A DNA stretch of 35,510 nt from an uncultured Bacteroidota bacterium (GCA_903889265.1 CAISWS010000128.1:1-35510); one strand, 5' to 3'. Shown: positions 1 through 8,387, counted from the first letter of the stretch. Program-made: numbers and translations. The notes: generated by a model not told the origin, from the letters alone.

Positions 1-260
1 CCCTTCCCATTATGTCCTGTTCCCCAATTATCCCAGGTCATACCTGGTTGAAAAAGAGATTTAAAATAATTTTTTAATTCTTCAATAGAACAACCTAAAA
101 GTTCTAATGTTCTTTTAGACTTAAAACCATGTTTAATTGATTGACTTATTCTTGCACCTAAATTATCTTTTATTTTTCTTTTTAAATTTGTATGACGTAA
201 TGTTCGTAATTTTAAATTAGCTCTTTTTCTTTCATGATATTTTTGAAGTTTAAAATACGA
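1..260 (-). CDS. HNH endonuclease fragment, partial at both ends
   Basis: An open minus-strand frame enters from the window edge and runs to an in-frame TAA at 261-263, with no usable start codon. It translates to a Lys/Arg-rich helix (KYHERKRANLKLRTL) followed by LELLGCSIEELKNYF and QPGMTWDNWGTGHNGKG. The LGCS-EELK and F-PGMTWDNxG blocks are the hallmark lead-in of a phage and organelle HNH nuclease family, in which a WHIDHI metal-binding motif follows. Here that catalytic part lies beyond base 1. The fragment is far more AT-rich than the rest of the window and abuts a gene of different composition on the other strand. It could be real DNA from a mobile element or an assembly chimera. The family call is firm; its belonging to this chromosome is doubtful. 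Confidence 0.7.
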
Positions 261-262
261 TT

Positions 263-1504
263 ATCAAAAAAACAGGGATATCAAATCTCCTTACTGACGA
301 GCAGTTCGAATGGCTGGTAGTAGCTTGCTGTCAGGCTATATTTATTGGCTTTGTATGCTCGCGCGCGCTGGTAAGCATTGGTATGATAAGCCTGTTGGTT
401 GCTTCATTGCTTTTTAAAGGCATTGGGTTCACCCTCAAAAAGTATTTTCAAACCAAAGAGTTACTGGTTATTTCCCTTTACATGGTTATTGTGCTCATTT
501 CCGGCACATACTCCGAAAATAAGAGCGACTGGATGAACTGGGTCCGTATTAAATTGCCATTTATTGCATTGCCGCTTGCCTTTGCGCCTATTCAGCAATT
601 GAGCAGCAAAAAGTTTATAGTAGTGCTGTATGGCTTTATGCTCACCTTTTTTGGATGCACGGTTTTAGTGCTGGGCAACTATTTTATGCATTATGAAACT
701 ATGACCCAATCTTTCAGCTGGGGAACACAAATACCCATGCCGTTCAACCATATCCGGTATACGTTGATGCTGGCATTTTCTTTTTTCTGTGCCCTGTATT
801 TATATAAGGAACAAAGCTTTGTTCTTTCCGCAAACGAAAAATGGGTGCAACTGAGCTATGCGGGATTTGTGTTTATAGCCCTTCACGTTTTAAGTGTGCG
901 TAGTGGTTTGCTGGCTCTTTATCTTGGCCTTTTTTACCTGGCTATCAGCGGCGTGTTTAAGCGCAGGCAATTTCTTGTTGGGGGCTCTATTTTTTTGCTT
1001 ATCGCCGTGTTGCCCTTTGCTGCGTATAAACTGGTGCCCAGCTTACATAACAAGCTGGAGTACATGCGTTACGATTTAAACGAGTACCAAAAGGGAAACA
1101 TCAACGAAAATTCAGATGCCATGCGGTTGCTTTCTATGCAAATTGGTATGCAGATGTGGAGGCAGAATCCTTTGCTTGGTGTAGGCTCCGGCGACCTTGA
1201 AACTGAGACTTACAGCATATACGAAAAGCAATACCCTCAAATTACTGTCATCAATCGTCGCGTACCGCACAACCAGTTTATATGGGTGCTGGCAGGTACG
1301 GGATTATTGGGCTTTGCGCTTTTTCTGACGGCCTTTTTTTACCCGCTGATAGCGCAGCGGTATTACCAACACGGATTGTTTCTTATTTTGAACCTTATGA
1401 TCTTTTCGTCGTTTTTTACTGAAGATACTTTTGAAGAGCAGATGGGCAGCGGTTTTTATCTTATCTTTCTTTTGCTTTTAATGAATCATTTTAAACGCGA
1501 ATGA
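263..1504 (+). CDS. O-antigen ligase/polymerase family membrane protein, 5' end missing
   Basis: This is a polytopic membrane protein of the O-antigen ligase (WaaL/Wzy_C) family, which transfers or polymerises undecaprenyl-linked glycans at the periplasmic face. The first ATG is at 383. However, the same frame stays open and protein-like back to about 263 (FEWLVVACCQAIFIGFVCSR, then ALVSIG), which looks like the first membrane segment. No ATG, GTG or TTG lies in frame between the stop at 251-253 and 383, so the true start was lost at the junction with the AT-rich fragment. About ten hydrophobic segments follow. The periplasmic loop ends in PHNQFIWVLAGTGLLG, the conserved His-Asn region of the family. 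Its stop overlaps the next start (ATGA at 1501-1504), so the two are co-translated. Whether it acts as ligase or polymerase cannot be decided. Confidence 0.85.
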   Translation: MKKTGISNLLTDEQFEWLVVACCQAIFIGFVCSRALVSIGMISLLVASLLFKGIGFTLKKYFQTKELLVISLYMVIVLISGTYSENKSDWMNWVRIKLPFIALPLAFAPIQQLSSKKFIVVLYGFMLTFFGCTVLVLGNYFMHYETMTQSFSWGTQIPMPFNHIRYTLMLAFSFFCALYLYKEQSFVLSANEKWVQLSYAGFVFIALHVLSVRSGLLALYLGLFYLAISGVFKRRQFLVGGSIFLLIAVLPFAAYKLVPSLHNKLEYMRYDLNEYQKGNINENSDAMRLLSMQIGMQMWRQNPLLGVGSGDLETETYSIYEKQYPQITVINRRVPHNQFIWVLAGTGLLGFALFLTAFFYPLIAQRYYQHGLFLILNLMIFSSFFTEDTFEEQMGSGFYLIFLLLLMNHFKRE

Positions 1505-2262
1505 ACAAGCTGTCGGTAGTTATCATCACTTTTAATGAGGAGGAGAACATTGGCCGGTGCATTGAATCGGTAAAGACGGTAGCGGATGAAATTGTGGTGC
1601 TGGATTCTTTCTCCACCGACCGCACCGGGCAAATAGCGATAGCAGCAGGCGCGCGTTTTATACTACACACATTTGATGGACATATTGAACAAAAGAACCG
1701 GGCCCGCAAACTGGCAACTTACGAATGGGTTTTATCGCTGGATGCAGATGAAACGCTGAGTTACGAACTACTGGCACAACTTATTAGCTGGAAAAACGAA
1801 CCGGAAGAAGAGCTGGCCTCAGGCTATTACATGAACCGCTTAAACTATTACTGCGGCAAACCCATTAAAACCTGCGGGATGTACCCCGACCGAAAACTGC
1901 GCCTGTGGCACGCGGACGTTGGCCAATGGCAAGGCACCAACCCGCACGATAAGTTTGTATTAAATGATGGCGAAGTAGCTGATTTTATGAAGGGTGACAT
2001 TTTGCACAATACCTGGCCCACGCATCAGGCATTTTTAAACCAGGTAGATAAGTTTGCTACCATCAGCGCACAGCATTTAAAAAATAAAAGCCCCCTTTAT
2101 TTGCTTTTTAAAATGATATTTAGTCCACCATTTAAGTTTATAAGGATATACTTTTTCAGGCTAGGTTTTACTGATGGTGTTACCGGTTTAACTATTTGTT
2201 ATCATCAAAGCCGCGAGGTGTTTTTAAAATACCGGCGGGCGATAAAATTTAAATACAGTTAA
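1501..2262 (+). CDS. Glycosyltransferase family 2 (WaaE/KdtX-like)
   Basis: This GT-A fold glycosyltransferase is 253 aa. It opens with LSVVIITFNEEENIGRCIES (residues 4-23), continues with IVVLDSFSTDRT, and carries the metal-binding D81-A-D83 in LSLDADE. The arrangement matches the lipopolysaccharide-core beta-1,4-glucosyltransferase group (WaaE/KdtX), which adds a hexose to the inner core from a nucleotide sugar in the cytoplasm. The GT2 assignment is firm; sugar and acceptor are inference. It starts inside the stop of the O-antigen ligase (ATGA overlap), consistent with one polysaccharide operon. The C-terminus is basic with a hydrophobic helix, suggesting membrane association. Confidence 0.9.
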   Translation: MNKLSVVIITFNEEENIGRCIESVKTVADEIVVLDSFSTDRTGQIAIAAGARFILHTFDGHIEQKNRARKLATYEWVLSLDADETLSYELLAQLISWKNEPEEELASGYYMNRLNYYCGKPIKTCGMYPDRKLRLWHADVGQWQGTNPHDKFVLNDGEVADFMKGDILHNTWPTHQAFLNQVDKFATISAQHLKNKSPLYLLFKMIFSPPFKFIRIYFFRLGFTDGVTGLTICYHQSREVFLKYRRAIKFKYS

Positions 2263-2266
2263 TTCA

Positions 2267-2394
2267 ATTTACCGCAAAGCGCGCCAAGAACTCAAAGATT
2301 TAAACAAGGAAAAACGGAAAAAGCCGAAACGCTTTGGAAAGACTTGTTTTATCTTTTGTATTCCTTTGCGACCTTAGCGCGCTTTGCGGTAAAT
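2267..2394. repeat. Inverted-repeat intergenic element, perfect 18-bp arms
   Basis: The arms ATTTACCGCAAAGCGCGC (2267-2284) and its exact reverse complement (2377-2394) enclose about 92 bp. Weaker pairing continues inward, with CAAAG/CTTTG blocks on both sides. The CTTTGCGG core resembles dispersed intergenic repeats I associate with Bacteroidota genomes. The right arm falls inside an upstream extension of the following reading frame, which is one reason to move that gene's start to 2407. Confidence 0.75.
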
Positions 2395-2406
2395 AAAATA
2401 TCAGAA

Positions 2407-3591
2407 ATGCGATTAGGATTTGATGCAAAACGGGCTTTAAACAATTTTACCGGCCTCGGTAATCATGCCCGTATTTTGCTCAACGCCTTGATGCGCGATT
2501 TTCCGGATAACGAATACTTTTTGTATTCGCCAAAAGTTAAAACGGAACTGTTTAACGAACTGCATGGAGACTTTAAACTCTTACTGCCCGAAAGCAGGCA
2601 CCAGCGCATTTTTCACCCGGGGCAGTCATTTGGTTTTTATTCAGCGCTGGCACAGCCTTTTATTTTTTTGAAAAAAGTAGGCCTGTGGCGGTCGTGGGGT
2701 GTTACAAATGATTTACTGAAGGAGCACGTAAATTTGTACCACGGGCTTAGTAACGAATTGCCTTTTAATATTCACCGCAGCGGCATAAAAACGGTTGTTA
2801 CTATACACGACCTTATTTTTTTAAAACATACCAAACAATACCCTTTTATTGACCGGCTGTTTTACAAACTAAAAACCCGCTATGCGGCCAAACATGCCGA
2901 TAAAATAATTGCGGTAAGTAAGGAGACAAAAGCAGACCTGATTCATTTTTATAAAGTACCAGCCGAAAAAATTGTGGTAATCTATCCAAGTGTTGACGCA
3001 GCATTTCAAAAAGGAACCCAGCCCGATTTTTCGGGGTTGTCAAAGTACAATTTACCCGCTAAATACATTTTAAACGTAGGCTCCTTTTTTCCCCGCAAAA
3101 ATCAAAAAACTTTGATTGAGGCGTTCAGCCTTATAAAAGATAAAATTGAAGAAGACCTGGTACTGGTAGGTTCTGATGGCTCAATAAAACAGGAAGTAGA
3201 AGCTTTGATTGCATTGAAAAACCTGGGTAACCGGGTAAAAATAGTTTCTGGCATAGCCAATGAAGACATGCCTTCACTCTATAGTAAAGCCAATCTGTTC
3301 GTTTTCCCCAGTTTGTTTGAGGGGTTTGGCGCACCCGTGCTTGAGGCATTGTTTAGTAAAGTGCCGGTTGTAGCCTCTAAAGGTGGCGCTATTGAAGAGG
3401 CCGGAGGAACTGGTTCGTTATTCATAGACCCCACCAATGTTAATGAACTGGCGGATGCTATACTGAATGTGCTTACGAATGATGAGTTAAAACACAAAAT
3501 GGCCAAGGCTGGCTATATTCATGCCCAAACTATGACGGACAAAATATTTGCAGAAAAGGCGATGCACGTATACCGGCAGCTTCTAAAATGA
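2407..3591 (+). CDS. Glycosyltransferase family 4 (GT-B), mannosyltransferase-like
   Basis: This is a retaining GT-B glycosyltransferase of 394 aa from the ATG at 2407. That start gives the family-typical opening MRLGFDAKRALNNFTGLGNH. An ATG-less extension to 2344 exists but is encoded by the inverted-repeat element, so it is rejected. The N-terminal acceptor domain carries VTIHDLIF. The C-terminal nucleotide-sugar domain carries YILNVGSFFPRKNQKTLIEA and the catalytic E-x7-E in FEGFGAPVLEAL. Related enzymes move mannose, glucose or rhamnose onto lipid-linked glycans in the cytoplasm. It lies in the same polysaccharide cluster as the GT2 and GT87 genes. The sugar donor is not determinable from sequence. 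Confidence 0.9.
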   Translation: MRLGFDAKRALNNFTGLGNHARILLNALMRDFPDNEYFLYSPKVKTELFNELHGDFKLLLPESRHQRIFHPGQSFGFYSALAQPFIFLKKVGLWRSWGVTNDLLKEHVNLYHGLSNELPFNIHRSGIKTVVTIHDLIFLKHTKQYPFIDRLFYKLKTRYAAKHADKIIAVSKETKADLIHFYKVPAEKIVVIYPSVDAAFQKGTQPDFSGLSKYNLPAKYILNVGSFFPRKNQKTLIEAFSLIKDKIEEDLVLVGSDGSIKQEVEALIALKNLGNRVKIVSGIANEDMPSLYSKANLFVFPSLFEGFGAPVLEALFSKVPVVASKGGAIEEAGGTGSLFIDPTNVNELADAILNVLTNDELKHKMAKAGYIHAQTMTDKIFAEKAMHVYRQLLK

Positions 3592-3637
3592 GTCTGGCGA
3601 TTTGCCCTTAAAATTGTGTTACTTCGATTTCATAAAT

Positions 3638-4924
3638 ATGCTTAACCGCGCCAAACAGTTCTTTCTTTTATACCGTACTGAGCTAATCATCTTTTTGATT
3701 GCATTGCCCTACTTAATTGCCCAAAACCTCCATGGTGGCGATTTCAGGATTTTGCTTACCGGGTCAGGTTATCTGGCAAAGGGATTTTCGCCGTACGGTA
3801 TTGTTATGCCTATTGAGCCGGGCATTACAGATGTTTTTTTATACAGTCCTTTTGTTGGCTTCATATTAATGCCGCTTACTTACCTCCCCGAAATTATACC
3901 CACTTTTATTTTTTGCCTGGTTAATTTTTTAATGCTTTACCGTATCTGGCATATTATGGGTAACTGGCTTCAGATAAAAACCCTTTCCGATATTCAGAAA
4001 AAATGGTGGTTTGCCATTTCCATTGCGCTTACTCTGCGCTTTATATTACATAACTTCGAAAAGGCACAAATGAACATTGTAGTGTTCTACCTAACTTTCG
4101 AAGGGCTTTATCAGATATTTTTGCTTGCAAAGCCGGCAAGAGGTGGTTTACTGCTGGCCCTGGGTATTTGCCTTAAAGTGTTGCCCGTAATTTTTCTGCC
4201 TTACCTGGTCTATCGAAAAAAAATAAGCTCAACAATGGCAGTGGTTTTATTTTGTATGTTGCTATTGCTTTTGCCGGCTACCTGGTTTGGTTTCGCGTTC
4301 GATGTGCATCTTTTACAAGGTTGGTGGGCTGCCATTAATCCTACGCTTGATAAATACAACAGCCAGCAAAATGTTGGGGTTTATTTTCATTGCATCTCGG
4401 CTTTAATTCCGGTTTACTTTTCCGACTGCTCCTACCAGGGCCTCTCCGTAAACATTATGAGCCTTGAGCCACAAGCTCTGTTTTTATTAATCAATATTAT
4501 CCGTGCAAGTTTGGTTGGCCTGGTGTTCTTTTTTCTTTTGAAAAGCGCTTCAGATAATAAGCGTAATGCAATATTTATGTTTTGGGAGCAGGCATATATT
4601 TTTCTACTCATCCCGCTTGTCTTTCCGCACCAGCAAAAATATAGCTACGTTAACCTGCTGCCGGTTTTTGGGTATATCGCGTACTACATAGTCAACGTCT
4701 TTGCTGTTTCTACAAAAACGGGTAAAAGAGACAAAACCATTCTTCTGGTTTCAATGGCCGTTATTTTAATCCCACTTGTGCTTAGCGCCGATATTTTTTG
4801 GGGAATGCGGATAGGAAAATATTTCCAGTTTATGAAAATGGTAACTATAGGAACCATTTTACTTATACCGGTTCTGGCATATTTTTCTCCTGCGCGGTTT
4901 CTGCGGGTTACCGAGCCGGGTTAA
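3638..4924 (+). CDS. GT87/DUF2029 family polyprenol-phosphate-dependent glycosyltransferase
   Basis: This membrane protein has about ten predicted transmembrane segments, 428 aa from the ATG at 3638; a TTG at 3602 would add 12 residues. The N-terminal part (GGDFRILLTGSGYLAKGFSP) and the loop with FEKAQMN match the GT87 (DUF2029) pattern, whose members use polyprenyl-phosphate mannose or a similar lipid-linked sugar on the periplasmic side. It follows the GT4 gene by 46 bp in the same direction and probably ends the operon. Its 3' end converges on the 4955 gene with 30 bp between and no clear terminator. The family call is good; the substrate is unknown. Confidence 0.8.
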   Translation: MLNRAKQFFLLYRTELIIFLIALPYLIAQNLHGGDFRILLTGSGYLAKGFSPYGIVMPIEPGITDVFLYSPFVGFILMPLTYLPEIIPTFIFCLVNFLMLYRIWHIMGNWLQIKTLSDIQKKWWFAISIALTLRFILHNFEKAQMNIVVFYLTFEGLYQIFLLAKPARGGLLLALGICLKVLPVIFLPYLVYRKKISSTMAVVLFCMLLLLLPATWFGFAFDVHLLQGWWAAINPTLDKYNSQQNVGVYFHCISALIPVYFSDCSYQGLSVNIMSLEPQALFLLINIIRASLVGLVFFFLLKSASDNKRNAIFMFWEQAYIFLLIPLVFPHQQKYSYVNLLPVFGYIAYYIVNVFAVSTKTGKRDKTILLVSMAVILIPLVLSADIFWGMRIGKYFQFMKMVTIGTILLIPVLAYFSPARFLRVTEPG

Positions 4925-4954
4925 CAGGAAAATCACCCCCCCAAAAAGTGGTCA

Positions 4955-5527
4955 TTACTTCATTAGCCTCACCAATGGAATCTGCAAATTAGTTGGCCGG
5001 TTTTCTTCTGTATCAAAACCCCTTCCGTCTACATTCCTTGCTCCCCAAAACAGCAGGCCGTTAAACAAATATATCAGGTCGAACTCTGCAAAGGTTTGGC
5101 CTTCTTTCAGTCCGAAAGGTGCAAAGGCTTTTCCTTTTACACTTTGGGCACTGTTTACTTCCCATCTATCATAGCCCTGCGATGCAAATTGGTTCATGGC
5201 ATCAGCAAACCCCTGATGTAGTGGCGTAACTTCATAAGCATCATCTGCAATAAAATCAACCTTTTGCGCACCTGTGGCAATGGCATGTTCCCCCCGCCAT
5301 ATTATATGCCCTTTAATTAAAATTTTCGCCAGCGGCAATTTGCCGTAAGCATCTTCCAGGTTGGTTACAGTTAATTCAAATTTATCGCCGCTGGTGTATT
5401 TAAACGCACGGGTTAGATAAAATGGTTTCATGCTGCCATCGGCATTTTTGGCAATGCTCGGCCTTATTTCCGGCGCTATACTTACCCATTCGCCCAATAT
5501 AGATTGTTTTATTTCTTCAACTGTCAT
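4955..5527 (-). CDS. Conserved protein, APCDD1-like beta-rich domain (tentative)
   Basis: This soluble protein of 190 aa has no signal peptide. The order GEWVSIAPEIRPS, FYLTRAFKY, D-AYGKLPLAKILIKGH, GAQKVDF and YEVTPL resembles the repeated unit of the APCDDC domain (W-S...E-RP...LTR-F...D...P...G...VTP), but the match is from memory of the pattern only. The C-terminus GARNVDGRGFDTEENRPTNL looks highly conserved. It is transcribed divergently from an HxlR regulator (89 bp between the two ATGs), a layout that often means the regulator controls the neighbour. The biochemical role is unknown. Confidence 0.6.
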   Translation of the reverse strand: MTVEEIKQSILGEWVSIAPEIRPSIAKNADGSMKPFYLTRAFKYTSGDKFELTVTNLEDAYGKLPLAKILIKGHIIWRGEHAIATGAQKVDFIADDAYEVTPLHQGFADAMNQFASQGYDRWEVNSAQSVKGKAFAPFGLKEGQTFAEFDLIYLFNGLLFWGARNVDGRGFDTEENRPTNLQIPLVRLMK

Positions 5528-5545
5528 ACTCAGATTTATTTAAAA

Positions 5546-5562
5546 CAAAGGTGTTAGCTTTG
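5546..5562. promoter_or_regulatory. Overlapping divergent -7 boxes between the APCDD1-like and HxlR genes
   Basis: TAGCTTTG at 5555-5562 is a perfect TAnnTTTG -7 box for the rightward HxlR gene, about 55 nt before its ATG. CACCTTTG on the minus strand (5553-5546) is a one-mismatch box for the leftward gene, 18 nt before its ATG. A clear -33 TTTG is not seen for either. The overlap would let one bound regulator affect both genes. Confidence 0.45.
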
Positions 5563-5616
5563 CCTGCAACAAACAAGTTTTCGTGCCCTGCACGCTTACT
5601 ACATTTTTATAGACTA

Positions 5617-5964
5617 ATGGCAAAAACCCGCAAAAACAAAGATTTCAATCCCAATAACTGTCCGGTTACCCACTGCCTTAACCTTATTGGGGGCAAATGG
5701 AAAATCCTTATCATTTATGGTATCAGCAAAAAGGTGAACCGCTTTAGTATGTTGCAAAAAGCTATTCCTACTATTAGTAAACAAATGTTGGTTAACCTGC
5801 TTAGAGAGCTGGAGGCTGATATGATTATTGAACGCACCATTTTTGCCGAAACACCGCCCCGGGTTGAGTACAGCGTTACTGACTATGGCATGTCGTTAAT
5901 GCCAGTTATAAATACCTTACAAAATTGGGGTATAGAAGACCTTAAAAGGATTGCAGCCCTTTAA
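5617..5964 (+). CDS. HxlR-family winged-helix transcriptional regulator
   Basis: This DNA-binding regulator is 115 aa from the ATG at 5617; a GTG at 5551 would add 22 residues that do not fit the family. CPVTHCLNLIGGKWKILIIY is the classic HxlR opening, with the redox-type Cys after NPNN. It is followed by the recognition region IPTISKQMLVNLLRELEADM and the wing RVEYSVTDYG. HxlR proteins bind as dimers and often respond to aldehydes, oxidants or quinones. It is divergent from the APCDD1-like gene and probably regulates it and itself. The effector is unknown. Confidence 0.92.
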   Translation: MAKTRKNKDFNPNNCPVTHCLNLIGGKWKILIIYGISKKVNRFSMLQKAIPTISKQMLVNLLRELEADMIIERTIFAETPPRVEYSVTDYGMSLMPVINTLQNWGIEDLKRIAAL

Positions 5965-5975
5965 TCTCTCTGATT

Positions 5976-7631
5976 TTAATTCTCAAACACCACTACTCCG
6001 GTCTGATGATACCAGCTCTCGTAGCTTTGCTGGTATTTGTCTTCAATAGGGTTGCGTTTAATTTTCATGGTTGGTGTTAGCAGGCCGTTTTCAATGGTCC
6101 AGTCGCCATTTAAAATAACCAGTTTATGCAGTCGCTCGTGCTTTTCAAGCTCTGGGTTAACCAGCTCCAACGTTTTGCCAAGGCTCTGTTTCAAATACTC
6201 CCGGTCCTTTCCTCTGCCATCTGCTGAGAGCACCACAAGGCCGATAGGCTGGGGTAACGAACTCCCCACAACACACACCTGCTCAACATAATTGTTCCTG
6301 GTAATTTTCATTTCAATGGGCGCCGGTGAAACGTATTTTCCTTTGTCCGTTTTAAACAACTCTTTTACACGGCCGGTAATTTTCAAAAAGCCATCTGCAT
6401 CTATCACTCCCCGGTCGCCGGTGTATAGCCAGCCATCTTTAAGCGCGGCGTTAGTCATTTCCGGTTCCTCGTAATAGCCGGTCATATTGCACGGCACTTT
6501 AATTAATACTTCGCCTGCATCAGTCAGTTTAACTTCAACACCCGGAAAAGGCTTGCCTTGCGTTCCCACTTTAAAATCGCCGATTTTATTAATGTGCGAA
6601 ATGGCACAGTTTTCGGTCATTCCATAAACTTCCTCAATTTTTACACCCAGGCGCTCCCACCAGGCCACCAGTGAAGGCGATATAGGGGCTGCCCCGCTTA
6701 TAAAGTTGGTACAATTTTGCAGCCCAAGGCCGGTCTTTATTTTTTTGCGGATAACGTTATTAACGATGGGAATGGATAACAGAATATTAAGCGTCCTCTG
6801 CGACATTTTAGAAAGAATACCCATCTGAAACTTAGTCCAAATACGAGGCACTGCAAAAAAGATATTGGGTTGGGCCTGGGCCAGATTTTTTACAAACAGG
6901 TCCAGGCTTTCGGCAAACCATATTTCGCTGTTGGTGTAAACACCGGCTATTTCAGTTAACATCCGCTCTGCAATGTGCGACATCGGCAAATACGAGAACA
7001 AACGCATGCTGCCCACCGGTAATTTAAAATGTCCCACACCGGTTGCCACCGCCCATGCAAAATTATAGAAGGTATGTACAACTCCTTTGGGAGCTCCAGT
7101 GGTGCCCGAAGTGTAAATAATGGTCATAATATCATCCAGTTCACGGTCAGGGTTGCCCTGTAACGGCGTTTGGTTTTTTGTCAGGTCTTCCCAATAAGCA
7201 AAGCCATCCTGCCTGGGGCCATACCACGGAAAGCTGATGCATTGCACCTCAGCAGGCACACCGGCCTTCATAAAACCCCAATCATCCAGCTTGCCCACCA
7301 ATAAAATTTTTGCCTGGCTGTGTATAAGCACATAATTTAAAGTATCGGCACCTACATTGGGGTAAACCGGTACCGATTCATAACCAGCCATCATAATGGC
7401 CAAATCAGCAATTATCCAATGCGCGCAGTTTTTAGAAACCAACCCAATCCTCGATTTCGGCGGCAGGTTGTACGATTGCAAAACAGCAGCCAGCTTACGC
7501 ACTTCCTCCGCCGTTTGTTTCCAGGTAAATTTATGCCATTGCCCGTGCAACGGTTGCACCATAAATACCTTATCGGGACAGGTTTTTTCCCACTCATAAA
7601 ATTTTGCCAGCGGCGATTGTAGCTTTTCCAT
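5976..7631 (-). CDS. AMP-dependent long-chain acyl-CoA synthetase
   Basis: This 551-aa adenylate-forming enzyme activates a fatty acid to acyl-AMP and then acyl-CoA. The ATP-binding P-loop YTSGTTGAPKG is at residues 173-183. The A5 motif YGMTEN is at 336-341, WLYTGDRG at 401-408, and the hinge with the long-chain-type GRVKELFKTDKGKYVSP at 420-436. These features place it with the FadD15/long-chain ligase group. It lies 135 bp downstream of, and codirectional with, a 3-hydroxyacyl-CoA dehydratase homologue, which suggests a shared role in long or modified acyl chains. It converges on the HxlR gene with 11 bp between the stops. Chain-length preference cannot be read from sequence. Confidence 0.93.
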   Translation of the reverse strand: MEKLQSPLAKFYEWEKTCPDKVFMVQPLHGQWHKFTWKQTAEEVRKLAAVLQSYNLPPKSRIGLVSKNCAHWIIADLAIMMAGYESVPVYPNVGADTLNYVLIHSQAKILLVGKLDDWGFMKAGVPAEVQCISFPWYGPRQDGFAYWEDLTKNQTPLQGNPDRELDDIMTIIYTSGTTGAPKGVVHTFYNFAWAVATGVGHFKLPVGSMRLFSYLPMSHIAERMLTEIAGVYTNSEIWFAESLDLFVKNLAQAQPNIFFAVPRIWTKFQMGILSKMSQRTLNILLSIPIVNNVIRKKIKTGLGLQNCTNFISGAAPISPSLVAWWERLGVKIEEVYGMTENCAISHINKIGDFKVGTQGKPFPGVEVKLTDAGEVLIKVPCNMTGYYEEPEMTNAALKDGWLYTGDRGVIDADGFLKITGRVKELFKTDKGKYVSPAPIEMKITRNNYVEQVCVVGSSLPQPIGLVVLSADGRGKDREYLKQSLGKTLELVNPELEKHERLHKLVILNGDWTIENGLLTPTMKIKRNPIEDKYQQSYESWYHQTGVVVFEN

Positions 7632-7766
7632 ACACGGCTAAATTAAGTAAATACAAGCAGTCGCAACAGCCACGCTTTCCGTTCACTAAAGGGGTGGGGT
7701 CGGTGCAAATAAAATACCCGTTATATGAGCCCGACAATACGGTATACACCAGAATGGCTGGCAGCG

Positions 7767-8387
7767 CTACCCGATCTTCGCCTTACGCTGTTTCCACATA
7801 TATCCGTAAAGAACCGGGAAGTAGTAAGCATAACTGATAAAAAGAACTACCGCAAAAGCCCGGTAACCATAAAAACCAAGAGGAACTTCGCGTCCATGCG
7901 CTAAAACACCGCCGATAATAACCGGCGCCAGAATAATTAACCATTCGCCAACTACACCCGTTGGGTAAAGCACTATAAAAAAAGAATAGCGCATCCACAA
8001 CAACCAGCCCGGCTGTTTATTAAATAATGAAAGCAAGTAGAGAGAGTAACGCACCAGTTCAGTTATACTCCAGGCAAACGAAACAACAACGATACCAACT
8101 GCCACTATCGTATCTGTCATTGAACCAGTATTAAACATATTGATTAACACCAGCACCAGTAGCCTTGACGACACCTGGGCTATGGTAGAACCCACCGGCG
8201 ATTTTACCCATTTCAGCAAGGCATGCACAATTTCCAATACCGCCAGCCCCTGAGCTATATTAAGTAGCAGCATAGTTTGCGGGTTCAGGTAAAAACCCGT
8301 GGCAATAAAACAAATGATATATGCCGCCCAGAAAATAAAAGCTGCTGCATTGAAAGCGCCTAAATAATATTTAACTGCATTGCTCAT
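7767..8387 (-). CDS. 3-hydroxyacyl-CoA dehydratase-like protein (HACD/PTPLA/Phs1 family)
   Basis: This is a 206-aa protein with about six membrane segments, from the ATG at 8387; a TTG nine bases earlier is also open. The motifs follow the eukaryotic PTPLA/HACD family in order: LAVLEIVHALLKWVKSP, TIAQVSSRLLVL, WSITELVRYSLY and MRYSFFIVLYPTGVVGEW. In yeast Phs1 the catalytic pair is Tyr149 and Glu156. Here Tyr141 and Glu148 show the same seven-residue spacing inside the same motif, so the site appears intact. Family members dehydrate 3-hydroxyacyl-CoA in very-long-chain fatty acid elongation in a membrane. In a bacterium the acyl substrate is unknown, but the acyl-CoA synthetase directly downstream supports an acyl-CoA role. 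Confidence 0.85.
   Translation of the reverse strand: MSNAVKYYLGAFNAAAFIFWAAYIICFIATGFYLNPQTMLLLNIAQGLAVLEIVHALLKWVKSPVGSTIAQVSSRLLVLVLINMFNTGSMTDTIVAVGIVVVSFAWSITELVRYSLYLLSLFNKQPGWLLWMRYSFFIVLYPTGVVGEWLIILAPVIIGGVLAHGREVPLGFYGYRAFAVVLFISYAYYFPVLYGYMWKQRKAKIG

Noticed and set aside
2344-2406. N-terminal extension of the GT4 gene
   Set aside because: It is encoded by the inverted-repeat element; the family's conserved opening begins at the ATG at 2407.
7604-7837. A 77-codon plus-strand frame between the acyl-CoA synthetase and HACD genes
   Set aside because: It overlaps the ends of two well-supported minus-strand genes and lacks protein character.
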